A stretch of 64,000 nt of DNA from Brugia malayi (Eukaryota > Nematoda > Chromadorea > Rhabditida > Onchocercidae): assembly GCF_000002995.4 (NCBI RefSeq), contig NW_025062476.1:5135001-5199000 (forward strand). The letters are read 5' to 3'. A model generated the notes under the pieces. It searched no databases. It was not told the origin of the DNA and saw only the letters and a list, made by a program, of their open reading frames with translations. Both the position numbers and the translations under genes were made by a program. This document shows, in pieces, positions 12,661 to 24,384 of the stretch (its first letter is position 1; each line of letters opens with the position of its first letter).

Positions 12661-14054
12661 AGAGCTCTTTCCTTTTTGTTAGAATGAGGACGGATCCGAT
12701 ATGGCAGTGACACAATTACCTAAATTTTAAGGCCGGTTTTTATTAAATACATGTATATTACTAGAAAGATATATGCATGTATCCCATTATTTACACTTCT
12801 TTTTCTTGTTTAACAAAAACCCTCCTTCTCTTTTAACCCGAAAACCTGAAAACGAAACTCCGGTTAGTTGCGTAACATAGGAATGAATTGTGCAGAAAAT
12901 GAATTCAAGCTGAACTGCCGTCAGGAATAAAACGAAATAAAAAAGTTCTGATATGATATATTTGTTTATTTCTTCACTCATTTATTTATTCATACAATTC
13001 ATTGAAAATGACTAAATTCTCATTATATTTATCTTATTATTTATAGCAATCATTAAAATAATGATCGGAAAAAAAAAGAAAGAAATTGGTATTTGATAAT
13101 TTGTTAGATTAGATTAGATAATTAAATTAAGCGAATCATACAATATCGAAATAAATGGTAATATTTCCTCTTTCTACAATTGATTTCATCAAAATCTTAT
13201 AAAAAAAGACAAGAGTAATTAGTAAGGTCACATTTCTGACTTATAATTTAGGATATTTCTGTGGAAAGTAACAAAGCAAAAATAGGATCAAGCAAAATAA
13301 ACTAAAGTATTTCGGGTTGCTTTTGTTAATAAATTATTGAAAGAGGCGAGTGATGATCTTCTAAATTTAATGAGTATGTATGGTTTGGTTCAAGCTGTAA
13401 ACAATGAACAAGTGCTCCTCTTCATCTGCACCACTCTCGATCACGCCAATTACCTTAAACCTAAGGGTCAGTCTCAATCTATTGCAAACTTAAATCAGTA
13501 AACATATTCAATTTGTAGCTAACCAATCATCATCATCATCAACATCACTACATTCTTCTACTTCTTTTAGATCCATATGCTTATCTATAAAAATATGTTT
13601 AGCTGCAAATAATTCTAATTATTCCCATTATTATAGAATTAATATAAAGATTAATATAATTAATCATTAGATGCTATATTAATAATATGTAAGTAATTTC
13701 CTAATTGCAAAAATAAAATATGCAAATTGATCTTTTTTGGATAAGCAGATATTATCATAGGAAATAATATGACTATAAAGATAAGAAAGAAAAAAAGTTA
13801 TTAAACAAGTTAGAAGGAAAATTAAGGTCAAGGATAGATTTCTCTTTCTATTGAAAATAGAAAGAGAAAAGAAAAAATAAAAAAGCTGACAATAAAAGAA
13901 ATCAACTAAAAACCAAAAAGATATCCTGACTCCATTGATCTAATTTTGATCTGTTAGCATATTATTAATCCTTTTGTTTTTTAATGATCGATCATATCAG
14001 CTCATTAATATTCCATTTCATTCCCTTCTCTAATATCCTTATTTTGTGCAAGAA

Positions 14055-14056
14055 AG

Positions 14057-14087
<31 letters not shown>

Positions 14088-14102
14088 ACAGAGAGAAGAA
14101 AA
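14055..14102. repeat. (GA)n microsatellite
   Basis: An almost pure run of GA units followed by a short purine tail. Confidence 0.85.
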
Positions 14103-15824
14103 ACAAAATTTCTTACCATACATATTTCAGGATTACCAAAATAATATCAAATAAAAAAAAAACAAGAAATTTTCATGAATGACAATGAACGATAATGAAT
14201 GGAATAAAATGAATTACACTAAACACATTCGGTTGTGTTTCTTTGAAAATTCAAATTTAAGCTAACGTTAGAATTTTTTTTTTCTCACGAAGTGGTCAAG
14301 TTACATTATTATTCACATATAATTTGATCAATCGATCAACTAATCATTGTTCGTAAAGTGATTAAATCCTTTTATGTTAAGATTCACTTCAAATTTGCAA
14401 AAATAAAGCCCAAAAATGGTACTAACGATCGATTTATAGTTTATTAAATTATAGTGATTGGTGGGAAAAAAATTAGTAATAATTTTAATTGATTGATTGA
14501 AGACAAAAATAACAATAATTGATTTAAATATTAGATTCTATCACAATGATATAGTTAAATAGATAAATGATAGTATGATAAATCAATTAATTTTGTATTT
14601 GTGATTTTTCATGTCTAAATTGTGTATTGTAAACGAAGTGTTCATTTTGCTTATAGCTGATAGGAGCTCCAAATTTTGATACATACTACTTTGTTTAAAC
14701 ATATGTGTGTCTGTATCTGAATGAACCGGTTTTTTTTTTTTTTTTTTTAAATGTCCCAGTAGTAGAAATTAAATAAGCCGAATTAGGGTCAACAATTTTA
14801 ACATCCTTTCGTACATTTTTCCAATCACCATACCGGCTCTTTTGAAAGCGAAAACGGATGTGTAAATGTTTGTGTTACATATATTTTCGATGTTTGAATG
14901 TTCATTTACCGGTTCCTGTCACCGTTACAAGGAAAGCGATTTTGGGAAGACAAATTGAAGGTGCATTTATTCGTGTCAATAAAAACTATCCTTGCGGATC
15001 GTACGGATTTGCATCCTATTGCCAGAAGGTGGAAAAGAGGAAATCTTTGACCTTTCTTCATTTTCGCTCGAAAAATATCAATTTCAAAGCCATTGTCTAA
15101 TTTATTTAAAAATAATTTTAAAATTATTAACAATAAAATTATAATACAATAAAGGTAATTAATCTATGGAGAAAAATTTTTGATAATAAAAGAATGTAGT
15201 GTTTATGAAATTTTTTTGTTTATTAACTTGAACCTTTCAATGCTTTTCAAAAATTATGCCAAAATATTAGCATAAAGTGCTTTTTTTGTGAATCACAAAC
15301 AATGTATGCATAAAACTAAAACATTTAACAATGAAACTGCTGATGGATCCATAAATTTGAATTCAAGTTCAATTCAAATAATTTTCGATATAACATTATT
15401 ATAATTTTTTATTCGAATTTTTCATTTAAAATGCTAAATTTTACCTTTAATAACATTTGTGAAATTCATTCATCAACGCATTTTTGTAGATTCGAACAAG
15501 AACTGATCTCTTGTCTTTATAACACTACAAGCCTATATCACTTGCTACTTTATTTTTCGTTTTAATTGTGCAAATTTGGAAGATACACTTGAAGGATGGA
15601 ATGAGATGAAGGAACTGACAAACTAAGAAAAGTTGAAATTAGTAATTGGCAAATTACTAATGTCCTGAAACAATCTCAAAAAGGATAATTAGCCAAAAAA
15701 AAAAAGTTTGCGGTTTGTTTCCGTACATCACCCTTGTTTTGTTTTCGTTGACAAATGCAGACTTTCTTACGAAGAAACATATTTCAATATGAGAAATATA
15801 TTGCTGATTTATTACGATTCTAGA

Positions 15825-16384
15825 GAATTCATACTTTTAATAGATGAAATAATTTTAATTATCATATTTTTGGAATTTGAATATTTTATAAGCTCAAATA
15901 GATTCGAATATTATAAAATTTTTTTAGAAAAAAAAGCAAATAATTACTTTGAGCATACTAAAGAATTGTGCTATTGAATCTTGTCAGGTATTTCTTTCAG
16001 GTACTTTTTTTCTTTCTTTCAGGTTTCTTGTATAAATTTTGAAATTGACAAATCTGCCATATATAAGCCTAAAAGTCAATCGCATGTAATCTTCTAACTT
16101 TTAACTCTAAAAGATTTGAAATTTCAGTTTCATACTATAAAAGAATCACTTACATGTGGTACTTAACAATTGATGCATGAGTTAAACATTTACTTAAAAA
16201 AAAAAAGGAAAAAGTTTATTGTTATCATCATTCCTTAATTGTGAACTTTTAATATAGATAAGTTTAAAATTCATTACAGTTAAGCAATGATTGAAATAAA
16301 TTCATTTTTATTTAATATAGATAAGTTTTAAAAATTCAATACAGTTAAGCTCAAATGATTGAAATTTATTACCTAATCTTGCTA
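15825..16384 (-). pseudogene. Decayed duplicate of a ferroportin exon with flanking introns
   Basis: This block closely matches 17948-18464 inside the ferroportin gene and has the same orientation. It contains the last dozen or so bases of exon 10, the following intron, a copy of exon 11 (pseudo-exon 16068-15948, 121 bases against 119 in the real exon) and the start of the next intron. Both splice sites of the copied exon survive (TTTTAG acceptor, GTAATT donor). The copy has indels and an in-frame TGA about 16 codons in, so it cannot encode the transporter segment. It also carries an internal tandem duplication of about 60 bases (16251-16310 and 16313-16372). It sits about 0.7 kb beyond the ferroportin stop codon and is a dead fragment of a tandem duplication. 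Confidence 0.85.
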
Positions 16385-17075
16385 TCTCCGTACTTATTAA
16401 TTTTTTCAAACTGTCCCAATTTCCAGATTAAATGCTGAATCTGTTTTACAGTATTTTTCTTTTTTTGTTAGTTTATTACAGATGACACCATTTTATCATT
16501 ATTATCGTTAAAAATATCAGTTCACAGAAATCACAGAAAAATTTTCTCCAATTAGCATTTCTCAAATAGTTAATATCTTTCACATTTATTCTTAAAGATA
16601 TTTTGAACGAAAATTGTTTATTAGCCCACTTGAAATAATATAATATTATTTGTTTTTCAGGAAAAATACTCAAGTATGGATGACCGACCAAAATGAGGAA
16701 TAAACATTTGTTCTTTTAGGTTCGTTGACATTGTCAGTTTTTGATAGTATATTACTGATAACACTTGATATTCGATAAAAATTTCAGTTTTTCGACAATA
16801 TTTTGCATATTTCTTTTGATATTCTAATATTTGATAGAAATAAACTTATAAATATTTAGCAATTTTGCTAGTTTGCAAGAAAATAAAATAAAAAAAAAAA
16901 AAACAAAAACAAAAACTGAAATATCCGAAATAAAATATCAGATCAAAAATATGAATCTTACTACCAGTTATTCCCGTCTGACTACTCAAAAATTATTTAT
17001 CAAGTTCTTTGCAAATGGTAAACATTTATAAAAAATTATAATTTTTTTTTTTTTTTTTGCTTGTGCTGGATGTTG

Positions 17076-20000
17076 TTATTGCATATCCGAAGAAGCAGAA
17101 ATATGTTCTCTGGTGCTCTCATTTGCTTTCACTGAAACATTTCCGGATTCATTATGGTTCTTTTCTGCATTGCTATTGGCTACTTCGATTTTTTCCTCGT
17201 AATCAACAACCTGAAATTGTTTGGAAAAAATAGCAAATTCAACCTTTAATTTTTTTTGTTTGTTGAAAGAATTTGCAAATAGCTAAAGCATACCTAAAAT
17301 CATACTTTCCTTTACTTATTACAAATCATTCACACTTATAATAATTGCTCATATATCATCTATCTTTTTTAAAATAGATTTTAAAAAAAATTTTTATTCT
17401 TTGCTACTTCAGCACAAGAATTAACTAGCATTGATTAGTTTTGTGAAAATTTCCAGAAAAATTTGTCATAATAAGTAGTTTTCTTTTCATTTCATTCATT
17501 ATGATAGTTTTTCCATCTATTTTAAATTTTTAATTAGAATTTACCGTAAGAATATAATAGAAAAAACATAGGAATCCACTGAATACAAATAATATAGAAA
17601 TAATGATAAGTATGCCAAATGTTTTTGGGTCCGGTAGTATTATGGTTAAGATATCCTAAAGAAAGCAAAGGTATAATATGTTGAAGATTTAGTAAAGAAT
17701 GAACAAAGTATGCTAATTGTTCAGGATAGATTAAAAAAAAAGAACAAATTTTGCAAACATTTTTATGAATCAATTAAACATTGAAATAGAGAATCTCTAT
17801 ATTTACAAAACAAACAGAAAAACATATGGAAATGATATAATATTGAAGTAGTATCCAGTCAACTAAATTACAGCTATATTTCTATTTACATTTCTAATTA
17901 ATTAGTGTTTTAGGAATTTGAGAAAATCTCTCGCCATGATTGTGCATGAATTCATATTTTTAATAGATGAAATAATTTTAATTATCATATTTTTGGAATT
18001 TGAATATTTTATAAGCTCAAATAGATTCGAATATTATAAAATTTTTTTAGAAAAAAAAGCAAAGAATTACTTTGAGCATACTAAAGAACTGTGCTATTGA
18101 ATCTTGTACACCGAAAACGGTATTTCGTTCTCTTTCAGGTACTTTTTCTTGCATAATTTGTGAAATTGACAAATCTGCCATATATAAGCCTAAAAGTCAA
18201 TCGCATGTAATCTTCTAACTTTTAACTCTAAAGGATTTGAAATTTCAGTTTCATACTATAAAAGAATCACTTACATGTGGTACTTAACAATTGATGCATG
18301 AGTTAAACATTATTTACTTAAAAAAAAAAAGGAAAAAGTTTATTGTTATCATCATTCCTTAATTGTGAACTTTTAATATAGATAAGTTTAAAATTCATTA
18401 CAGTTAAGCTCAATGATTGAAATAAATTCATTTTCATTTTAACATATTACCTAATCTTGCTACCGCTATACCTATTAGCAGTGTGAAAGCGCTAATAATA
18501 GAATGTCCATCTGATGTCCAGGTTGACCAATCAATATCATTTGGGCCAGTTTCATTTTCATTCTTATCGCGAACAAATGCAAAACTATCTTTTAATTGTT
18601 GCCACCAAATCTACAACAATTACTAACAACTTAAATTTTTTTTTATTTTTTTTTCCAAAACTAAATAGACACAAAAAAAGTTGTCATTTAAATCCATCTA
18701 AAAATAAATTATGAGAATTAATAGAATAGTTGAAAAATGTGAGTATTCATAGATTGTTTCACTTAATTTTTGAATTTAAATTACTGTGGATCATTTATCG
18801 ATTGAGCAAACATACAGCAAAAGTAATTTCTCTAAAATATGTTATTGGATCAAATGGTGAACCAGGTAACCAAATAGAAATAATGCAAATATACAAAGCC
18901 AAATGCTGAGCCTTGAAGAAAAAAAAAAATTATATCGGTAAAATGAAATGCAAGTGCAAAAGTTTTCCCTTTTCATGCTTTAATATCTTAATTAAATTTT
19001 GAAATAATTCAAACTTGATGCCTCATTTTCACTTTTCTATCTTATAATATGGCTAATAATTTGATATTGGTACAGACAGTTAATATTTATTGACCAGCAA
19101 AAAAATTAAGCACAGCAATTTAATTGCTTTACCTACTAATAGCTGTCAAAAATTTCGTAAACCAATCATAACTGAATAAAATTCTCAAAAATTTCCCACA
19201 ATTATCATTATAATAAAATCGGATTAAAATTCCATCTAAAAAATACAGTTAAGCCAATAAATCCGGATTTCCTTGCCGAAGAATGAGTTTCGATAAGAGA
19301 ATATAAATATGCACCCATAATACCAAAAGCAGCACCAATACTTCTCAGAATGCCTAACCATAATGCTGATAGGCCTTGTGATTTTGCATAACCAATGGCT
19401 ATCTGAAACAAACAAAAAAAAAATGACAAGAATTTGAAATATAAAATGCATCGACACTGCTATTTTTATTTTATAATTTTAATCATTCTATTTTTATATA
19501 TTATTGCTATTATTTTATTTTATAATTTTAAATAATTTCAAAAATTCCAAAGCATGTCAACAAATAAAAACAGAATTGATTTTAATTTCTTTTTTTTTTT
19601 TTGATTTTTTTTTAAATTTCTAGAAAGAAAAAGAGTACGCCATCAAATCCAAGCACAGTCATGTACAGTAAAGTTAGACCAAATGCTGCTGGGAAAACAT
19701 TTTGTTGATAATAAATGTAAAATAATGTAAGCCATCTGCCAATTGTACGCTGTATAAAACCTGGACATTTCTTGCAACATTCAGTTTTTCTTTGTTCATC
19801 TAAAAGATTTAAAAATTTCAAATTATTTAAAAATAATAATTAAACTTTAAACAGATGTTATTTGTATTATTCAACAAAAAAAGGTTACTTAATTAACTTA
19901 ATTTAATTAAGTAGCAATTTTTTCATTAGTTAAATATAACTGTGAGAAGGGAAAAATTGAAAAAAGTAAAAAATTGGAAATTCAGAAGTTAATTTAAAAC

Positions 20001-22978
20001 TGAATAAAAACTGAAAATTGAAAAGAATTGAACAAAAAAAAATTAAAAAATTTGGAACTCTTTATTTTTACAATTTTATTTGCAAATAATTTTTTTTTTC
20101 TGCTGCACTGCAAAAGAGAAAAATGAATAATTTTGCTAAGAAAAAATCGCTTGTACAAATTGATTAAATTAATTTTTATTTTTAATTATTACTCACTTAT
20201 TTTTACAATTCTTTCACTTATATTCCACAAAAATCTCTCTCACTCACTCTCTCTCTCTCTCCCTCTGTCATCTATCTTAATCCAGTTATTCTTAGTATTT
20301 CGCTATATTTTTATCCAAATAGAAACTAATAATTATTTACGTTGAATTCATCAAGGAGCACTGAACTAGTTTTTTAATAGCTGCAATTCTTTGTAATTAT
20401 AAATATTAGCTGTGAATAACTTTCATTTTTGAAAGTGCTACTATGAACAGTATTGCTTATAATCGTGATGTTCAAGTCTCTTGATGCAATGGTAGCACGT
20501 CTGACTTCACGTCTGACTCACGTTCAGGTTGATTAGTGCGCTGTTTTTGCAGATCTTCCAGTATTTAAGTCAATGTCGAAGTTCACAAAGTCTGTCCCTT
20601 CTACTGATTACTAAGGTACTTAAATCACGTCCCACTTAGTGTACCTCTTTTGCGGATTGCTAATGTCTTCGAGTCATTGCTACGGCTTAAAAAGTTTATT
20701 TTCAAATTTAATTTCAATTCTTTAAAATTCATGTTAGTACACAGTTTTGCCTTTTTTGTTTTTTCAAATCAAAATTTACTTCCATTGATAATCATTAATA
20801 ATGAATTTACCAAGACAGGGTGATAAATCTCTTTTGGCAAGTTCGGCTACTGCATTGTAAACTCTGATGATAATATATGCTTCTATAAATACTGATAACA
20901 AATTCCATACTACGAATATCATACATGCAAAGCGGTAACCAATCGAATTGATAATATAACCAGATATAAAGGGTGACACTACTGATGATGACAGATCAAT
21001 CGTTTTCATCCATGCATTTGCAGCTAAAACAAAAAAATAATAACAAACAATTTCTAATTAAATAAAATAATAAAAGCTGTTGTAAATGTTATTATTTAAT
21101 TGTTTGTTTACCTTTTTTCTGTTTCTTTTTTTTCTTTTAAATTTTTATTTATTTATTAAATCTGTCAAATTTTTTCATTCAAATTTAAGTAAATTTTTTA
21201 AGATTGAATTAATAATTGATAATGCTTGAGCAAAATAAAATTGTACCAGACAATGATGTTTCATCTTTTTTAGTTATAACAACAATCCAATCTTTGGTAA
21301 ATGCCATTTTTTCCATTTCACTTGCTAAACAACTGAGCGAACAGGTAATTATCGATAAAACAATGCAAATGACATAGAGAATATGCCATAATAAAGAATG
21401 TGACTAAAAATTTTCTCTTTTAGAATTAAAAATTTGCCTAAATTTTCATATAACGTGACAATAAACAAATTTATGTTAAATACATCAATTAAGAAAATAT
21501 GAAATATTTCAGAGAATGGAAGGAAGGAATAGCATTTACATGATTAGAATATTATTATGAATAAGTTATCACTAATTCTACGGCAGTTGTGATAATAACA
21601 CGGATAGCAACGAAGGTAATCATGACAACAATTAATGACAATAAATAATCACATACATCATAATTAGTGCTTATTTCACTAATTGTAATACATGATGCAA
21701 GCAATGCTGCTGATATTGCTACATTAGTATTATTTACAATCAACACTGTTATTATACCTGAAAATCGATCCATTACACACTGATGATAACATTACTTGAA
21801 GCCAATAATGACAACGCTTAATTAGTTAATAAGTTGTAAGATAAAAGTAATTGCTGAATAAGAGTAATCTGAGTTAGATTTTTTTAAATAAAAATCTTAT
21901 CGATTGCTTCACAAAATGTCGATAAGAAAATGGAAAAAACTGAAAGTTAAAAATTTTAATTTAATTTACCGCGTTTTCTAGTATGATGATCCATCCAACT
22001 TCCAATTACTGAACCAAATGCCATAATGATTATTTCTTCGAATAACTGGCTGAAACATACCAATCGAATACCGCCAATGTATTCTAATATTAATATAAGC
22101 GCAAAAGTCCACAATCGATCACCCTATGATAAATACTGATCAGATCCTGCATTTATTTATTTTTGTTTTCAAATTTTCATTTCAAATTTATTGTTGATTG
22201 GTATTTGCTACATGCAAATCTTTACAAGATTGAATATCACAACTTCTTCGTATTAAATCTTTCGAACAGTTCAATAAAATTCCGTTAAAATAAGCATTTT
22301 TTTTTTTCCAAATACAAATTTGGAACTAACAATGCAAGAGATTGCATAAGCTGAATATAATCCAGTTAAGCTTGTTGATGGTAACTTATGGCTCCTGCAA
22401 ACACAATACTGTAACAAAAATATTATTTCATTTAAGATAAAAGACCTAAAATTATAGTTTAAATTCAAACTGAAAAGTGAAAAAACAAGCAATTAATCTC
22501 ATCACTTTTTTAAAATTTCTTGCATAATAGGATGTAAGAATTATTGTGCAGGTAATTAATATGACCTAATGTATAACTTTTGTTAATTTTAGGAGTAATT
22601 TTTTTTAAAGCCACTAATTGTTTTTAAGCCAGTAATATTTTTATTTGAATTTTTTGCTCGAATTGAGAAAAAGGAAAGACACATTTTCTATTAGGTCATA
22701 ATAAGAACTGTAAATTTTATAATTAAATTTTTAGGAAGAATCGATTATTTATTAATTAAAGATAACTCAAAAAATCTGGAGTATATTTTATTGTTGAGAG
22801 GATGGATGTTAAGACTTAGAAGAATGGCAAAGAATACTTTACCATTTAATGTATTTCTCCAAAAAACGATTTGAACTGTTAAAATATGCCGGAACCGAAA
22901 TTTCTTCATTTCGAACCCACCATTGTCAAGTTCTAATAAAATTTGACACATTCACCTTTGCTCATTATGAGACTGCAT
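17076..22978 (-). CDS. fpn-1: Ferroportin (SLC40 family iron exporter)
   Basis: Ferroportin exports ferrous iron across the plasma membrane. Thirteen exons: 22978-22956, 22394-22331, 22123-21970, 21757-21657, 21403-21247, 21023-20811, 19799-19639, 19402-19247, 18911-18816, 18610-18451, 18189-18071, 17655-17545 and 17210-17076. All phases match and give 549 aa, close to the human protein (about 570). Family landmarks appear in order: G-D-R-L-W-T-F near residue 30 (metal-site Asp31), T-K-D-W-I-V-V, L-Y-M-T-V-L-G-F-D just before residue 291, L-P-G-S-P-F-D, A-R-L-G-L followed by S-Q-I-M-Q-E, and D-P-K-T-F-G. It is highly hydrophobic, as expected for a 12-helix carrier. The Cys that binds hepcidin in vertebrates is Gly291 here. 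The tiny first exon (7 codons plus 2 bases) is the least certain part. Confidence 0.9.
17948..18464 (-). repeat. Source copy of the duplicated ferroportin block
   Basis: This segment spans the end of exon 10, an intron, the functional exon 11 (18189-18071) and part of the next intron. The same block recurs in decayed form at 15825-16384, about 2.1 kb away in direct orientation. A plus-strand frame of about 50 codons is open in both copies, but it is antisense to the real exon and its intron. Confidence 0.85.
20230..20264. repeat. (CT)n microsatellite in ferroportin intron 6
   Basis: CTCT repeats with CACT and CCCT interruptions within the intron between exons 6 and 7. Confidence 0.7.
20475..20545 (+). 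pseudogene. tRNA-like relic (resembles tRNA-Trp 5' half)
   Basis: The run GATGCAATGGTAGCACGTCT followed by GACTTCA closely resembles the D-arm and 5' anticodon arm of a eukaryotic tRNA-Trp. That part is an RNA polymerase III A-box region, here with G-to-A type changes. After it a short CGTCTGACT segment is repeated and the anticodon stem can no longer pair. The T-arm region is only loosely recognisable. It is therefore a broken tRNA gene or the head of an old tRNA-derived short element, inside ferroportin intron 6. Confidence 0.4.
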
Positions 22979-24384
22979 GAGATCCACAGTTCAAAGCAAC
23001 CTTTCTTCGATTATTATATTAAAAGAATAAATTACAATTGCTGAACTGTTAGCTTTATATCAGAATAATACAGTGATTGTAAGACAATTTATGCCTGTAA
23101 ATTATTTTCTACCAAATGATGAAAAATATCGCAGAGAGTGAATTTGAAGTTTCGGTCAAATCAATTCTTCAATTTTTTCGCTCTGTAATGCTTGATCTTG
23201 ATAAACTAAATTTTTTCTTTTTTTTTTTTTTTTTATTTTTACGAAAAAATTAATCTAGACCAAGACATCTAAAATGAAAAATGAAAAACAAAAGAATACC
23301 TGAATATACACTTTCTATATCGTACTACAATAATAATTCTCTATTTTTTGATATCTTCTGTAATGAAAAATCTGTAATCATAAATCTCGATAACCTCGAT
23401 TTATACTTAACAAATGATTTTTGAGATATTTAGAGACAAGCTCAAGAGAAATCATTTATGACAGAGCATCTTCTAACAAACAGAAATCTGGATAAACATG
23501 CATAACGTGCTTCTGCTTGACAGTTTTATAATGACCGTTTCTTTTTAACTCAACCACAGAACTATTTCGCTTCTCAAACTATTACTGTTTATTTACTTTT
23601 CGTATGAAACCTTAAAATGATTCTCGCACACGAACTTTTATTTCTGCTGCGTTCTCGCATATAAACTTTTTTATAGCGTCCCCGCATCTGCATATTACCT
23701 TCCAAGAAACAAATTTGAAACAGATCTGCAAGAATTCGAACACAATATCGATCGTAATTTCTTGAGCGGAAAAGTTTTTTTTTTTCAAAAATTTTCAATA
23801 AACCTCTAAACTAGTCACGAATACTCCGAGTTTTTTTTCCGGACTCTATACTGAGTAAAATCCTCCATTACCTTAAAATTAATTTTAAAATATTTACTAT
23901 GGTTTGAAATATTTGAGAAAAAGGTGTAAAAGAACATGGAAATAATCAACAATTATGCTGTGATGGGTCACTGCCTGATACTGAGAACCGAAAATCAAAA
24001 ATCATTCTTAAGCAGCACTTTTTTTTATGCAAAAAAAAAAAAAAAAATACTTTTACAGGACTTTTGATTCTCACAGTGCCACAATAATTAATGACAACAT
24101 ACGCTAACATAAAATGACTGAAAAATCTTCAAATGCTTTATTATCTCTTCACAGACTTTGAATTAGTTGTTTTTACATCTAAATTATTCCGGGATAGCAA
24201 AAAATTCCTTTTATTCCTTTATTTCTTTCGTGTTTGATTTTTTTTCATCTTTTATTTTTTCAAATTTATTTTTTCTTTTTTTTATTTTTGTTTTATGGTT
24301 TTTTTTTTTTTTGATTTTCTTAATTTTTCCTCATTTTTTTTTTTTTATTTTTATTTTTGAGTTATGCTAACCACTTGGACGTAA
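22979..24384. other. Intergenic DNA upstream of ferroportin
   Basis: A/T-rich sequence with long T runs (about 23215-23236 and 24240-24350). It should contain the ferroportin promoter. I found no further exon and no recognised iron-response motif. Confidence 0.45.

Larger units (their letters stand above)
4706..15824. other. Large gene-free region upstream of the bZIP gene
   Basis: About 11 kb lie between the 5' end of the bZIP gene and the ferroportin relic. No spliced coding model could be built on either strand. The short open frames present are low complexity or random in composition. The region holds microsatellites (listed separately), a perfect CRE at 5494-5501, a nuclear-receptor half-site cluster at 8451-8507, and a few islands richer in G+C (about 7090-7340, 9420-9700, 10440-10510, 13380-13480 and 14860-15090) that could be regulatory. 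A developmental transcription factor with a large upstream domain is a common arrangement; function here is inferred. Confidence 0.5.

Noticed and set aside
14858..15133. Overlapping 75-80 residue frames on both strands in a GC-richer island
   Set aside because: No splice sites, family similarity or start context favour either strand; left as possible regulatory DNA.
15708..15977. Plus-strand frame sharing about 50 near-identical residues with 17918-18100, suggesting a small gene family
   Set aside because: Both frames are antisense to the duplicated ferroportin exon and intron; the similarity is explained by the DNA duplication.
17656..18450. Apparent loss of the ferroportin exon between A-R-L-G and D-I-L-T
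   Set aside because: At first the two flanking exons seemed out of phase with nothing between them. A closer reading of the minus strand found the exon at 18189-18071 (S-Q-I-M-Q-E, T-V-F-G-V-Q), which restores phase and the family alignment.
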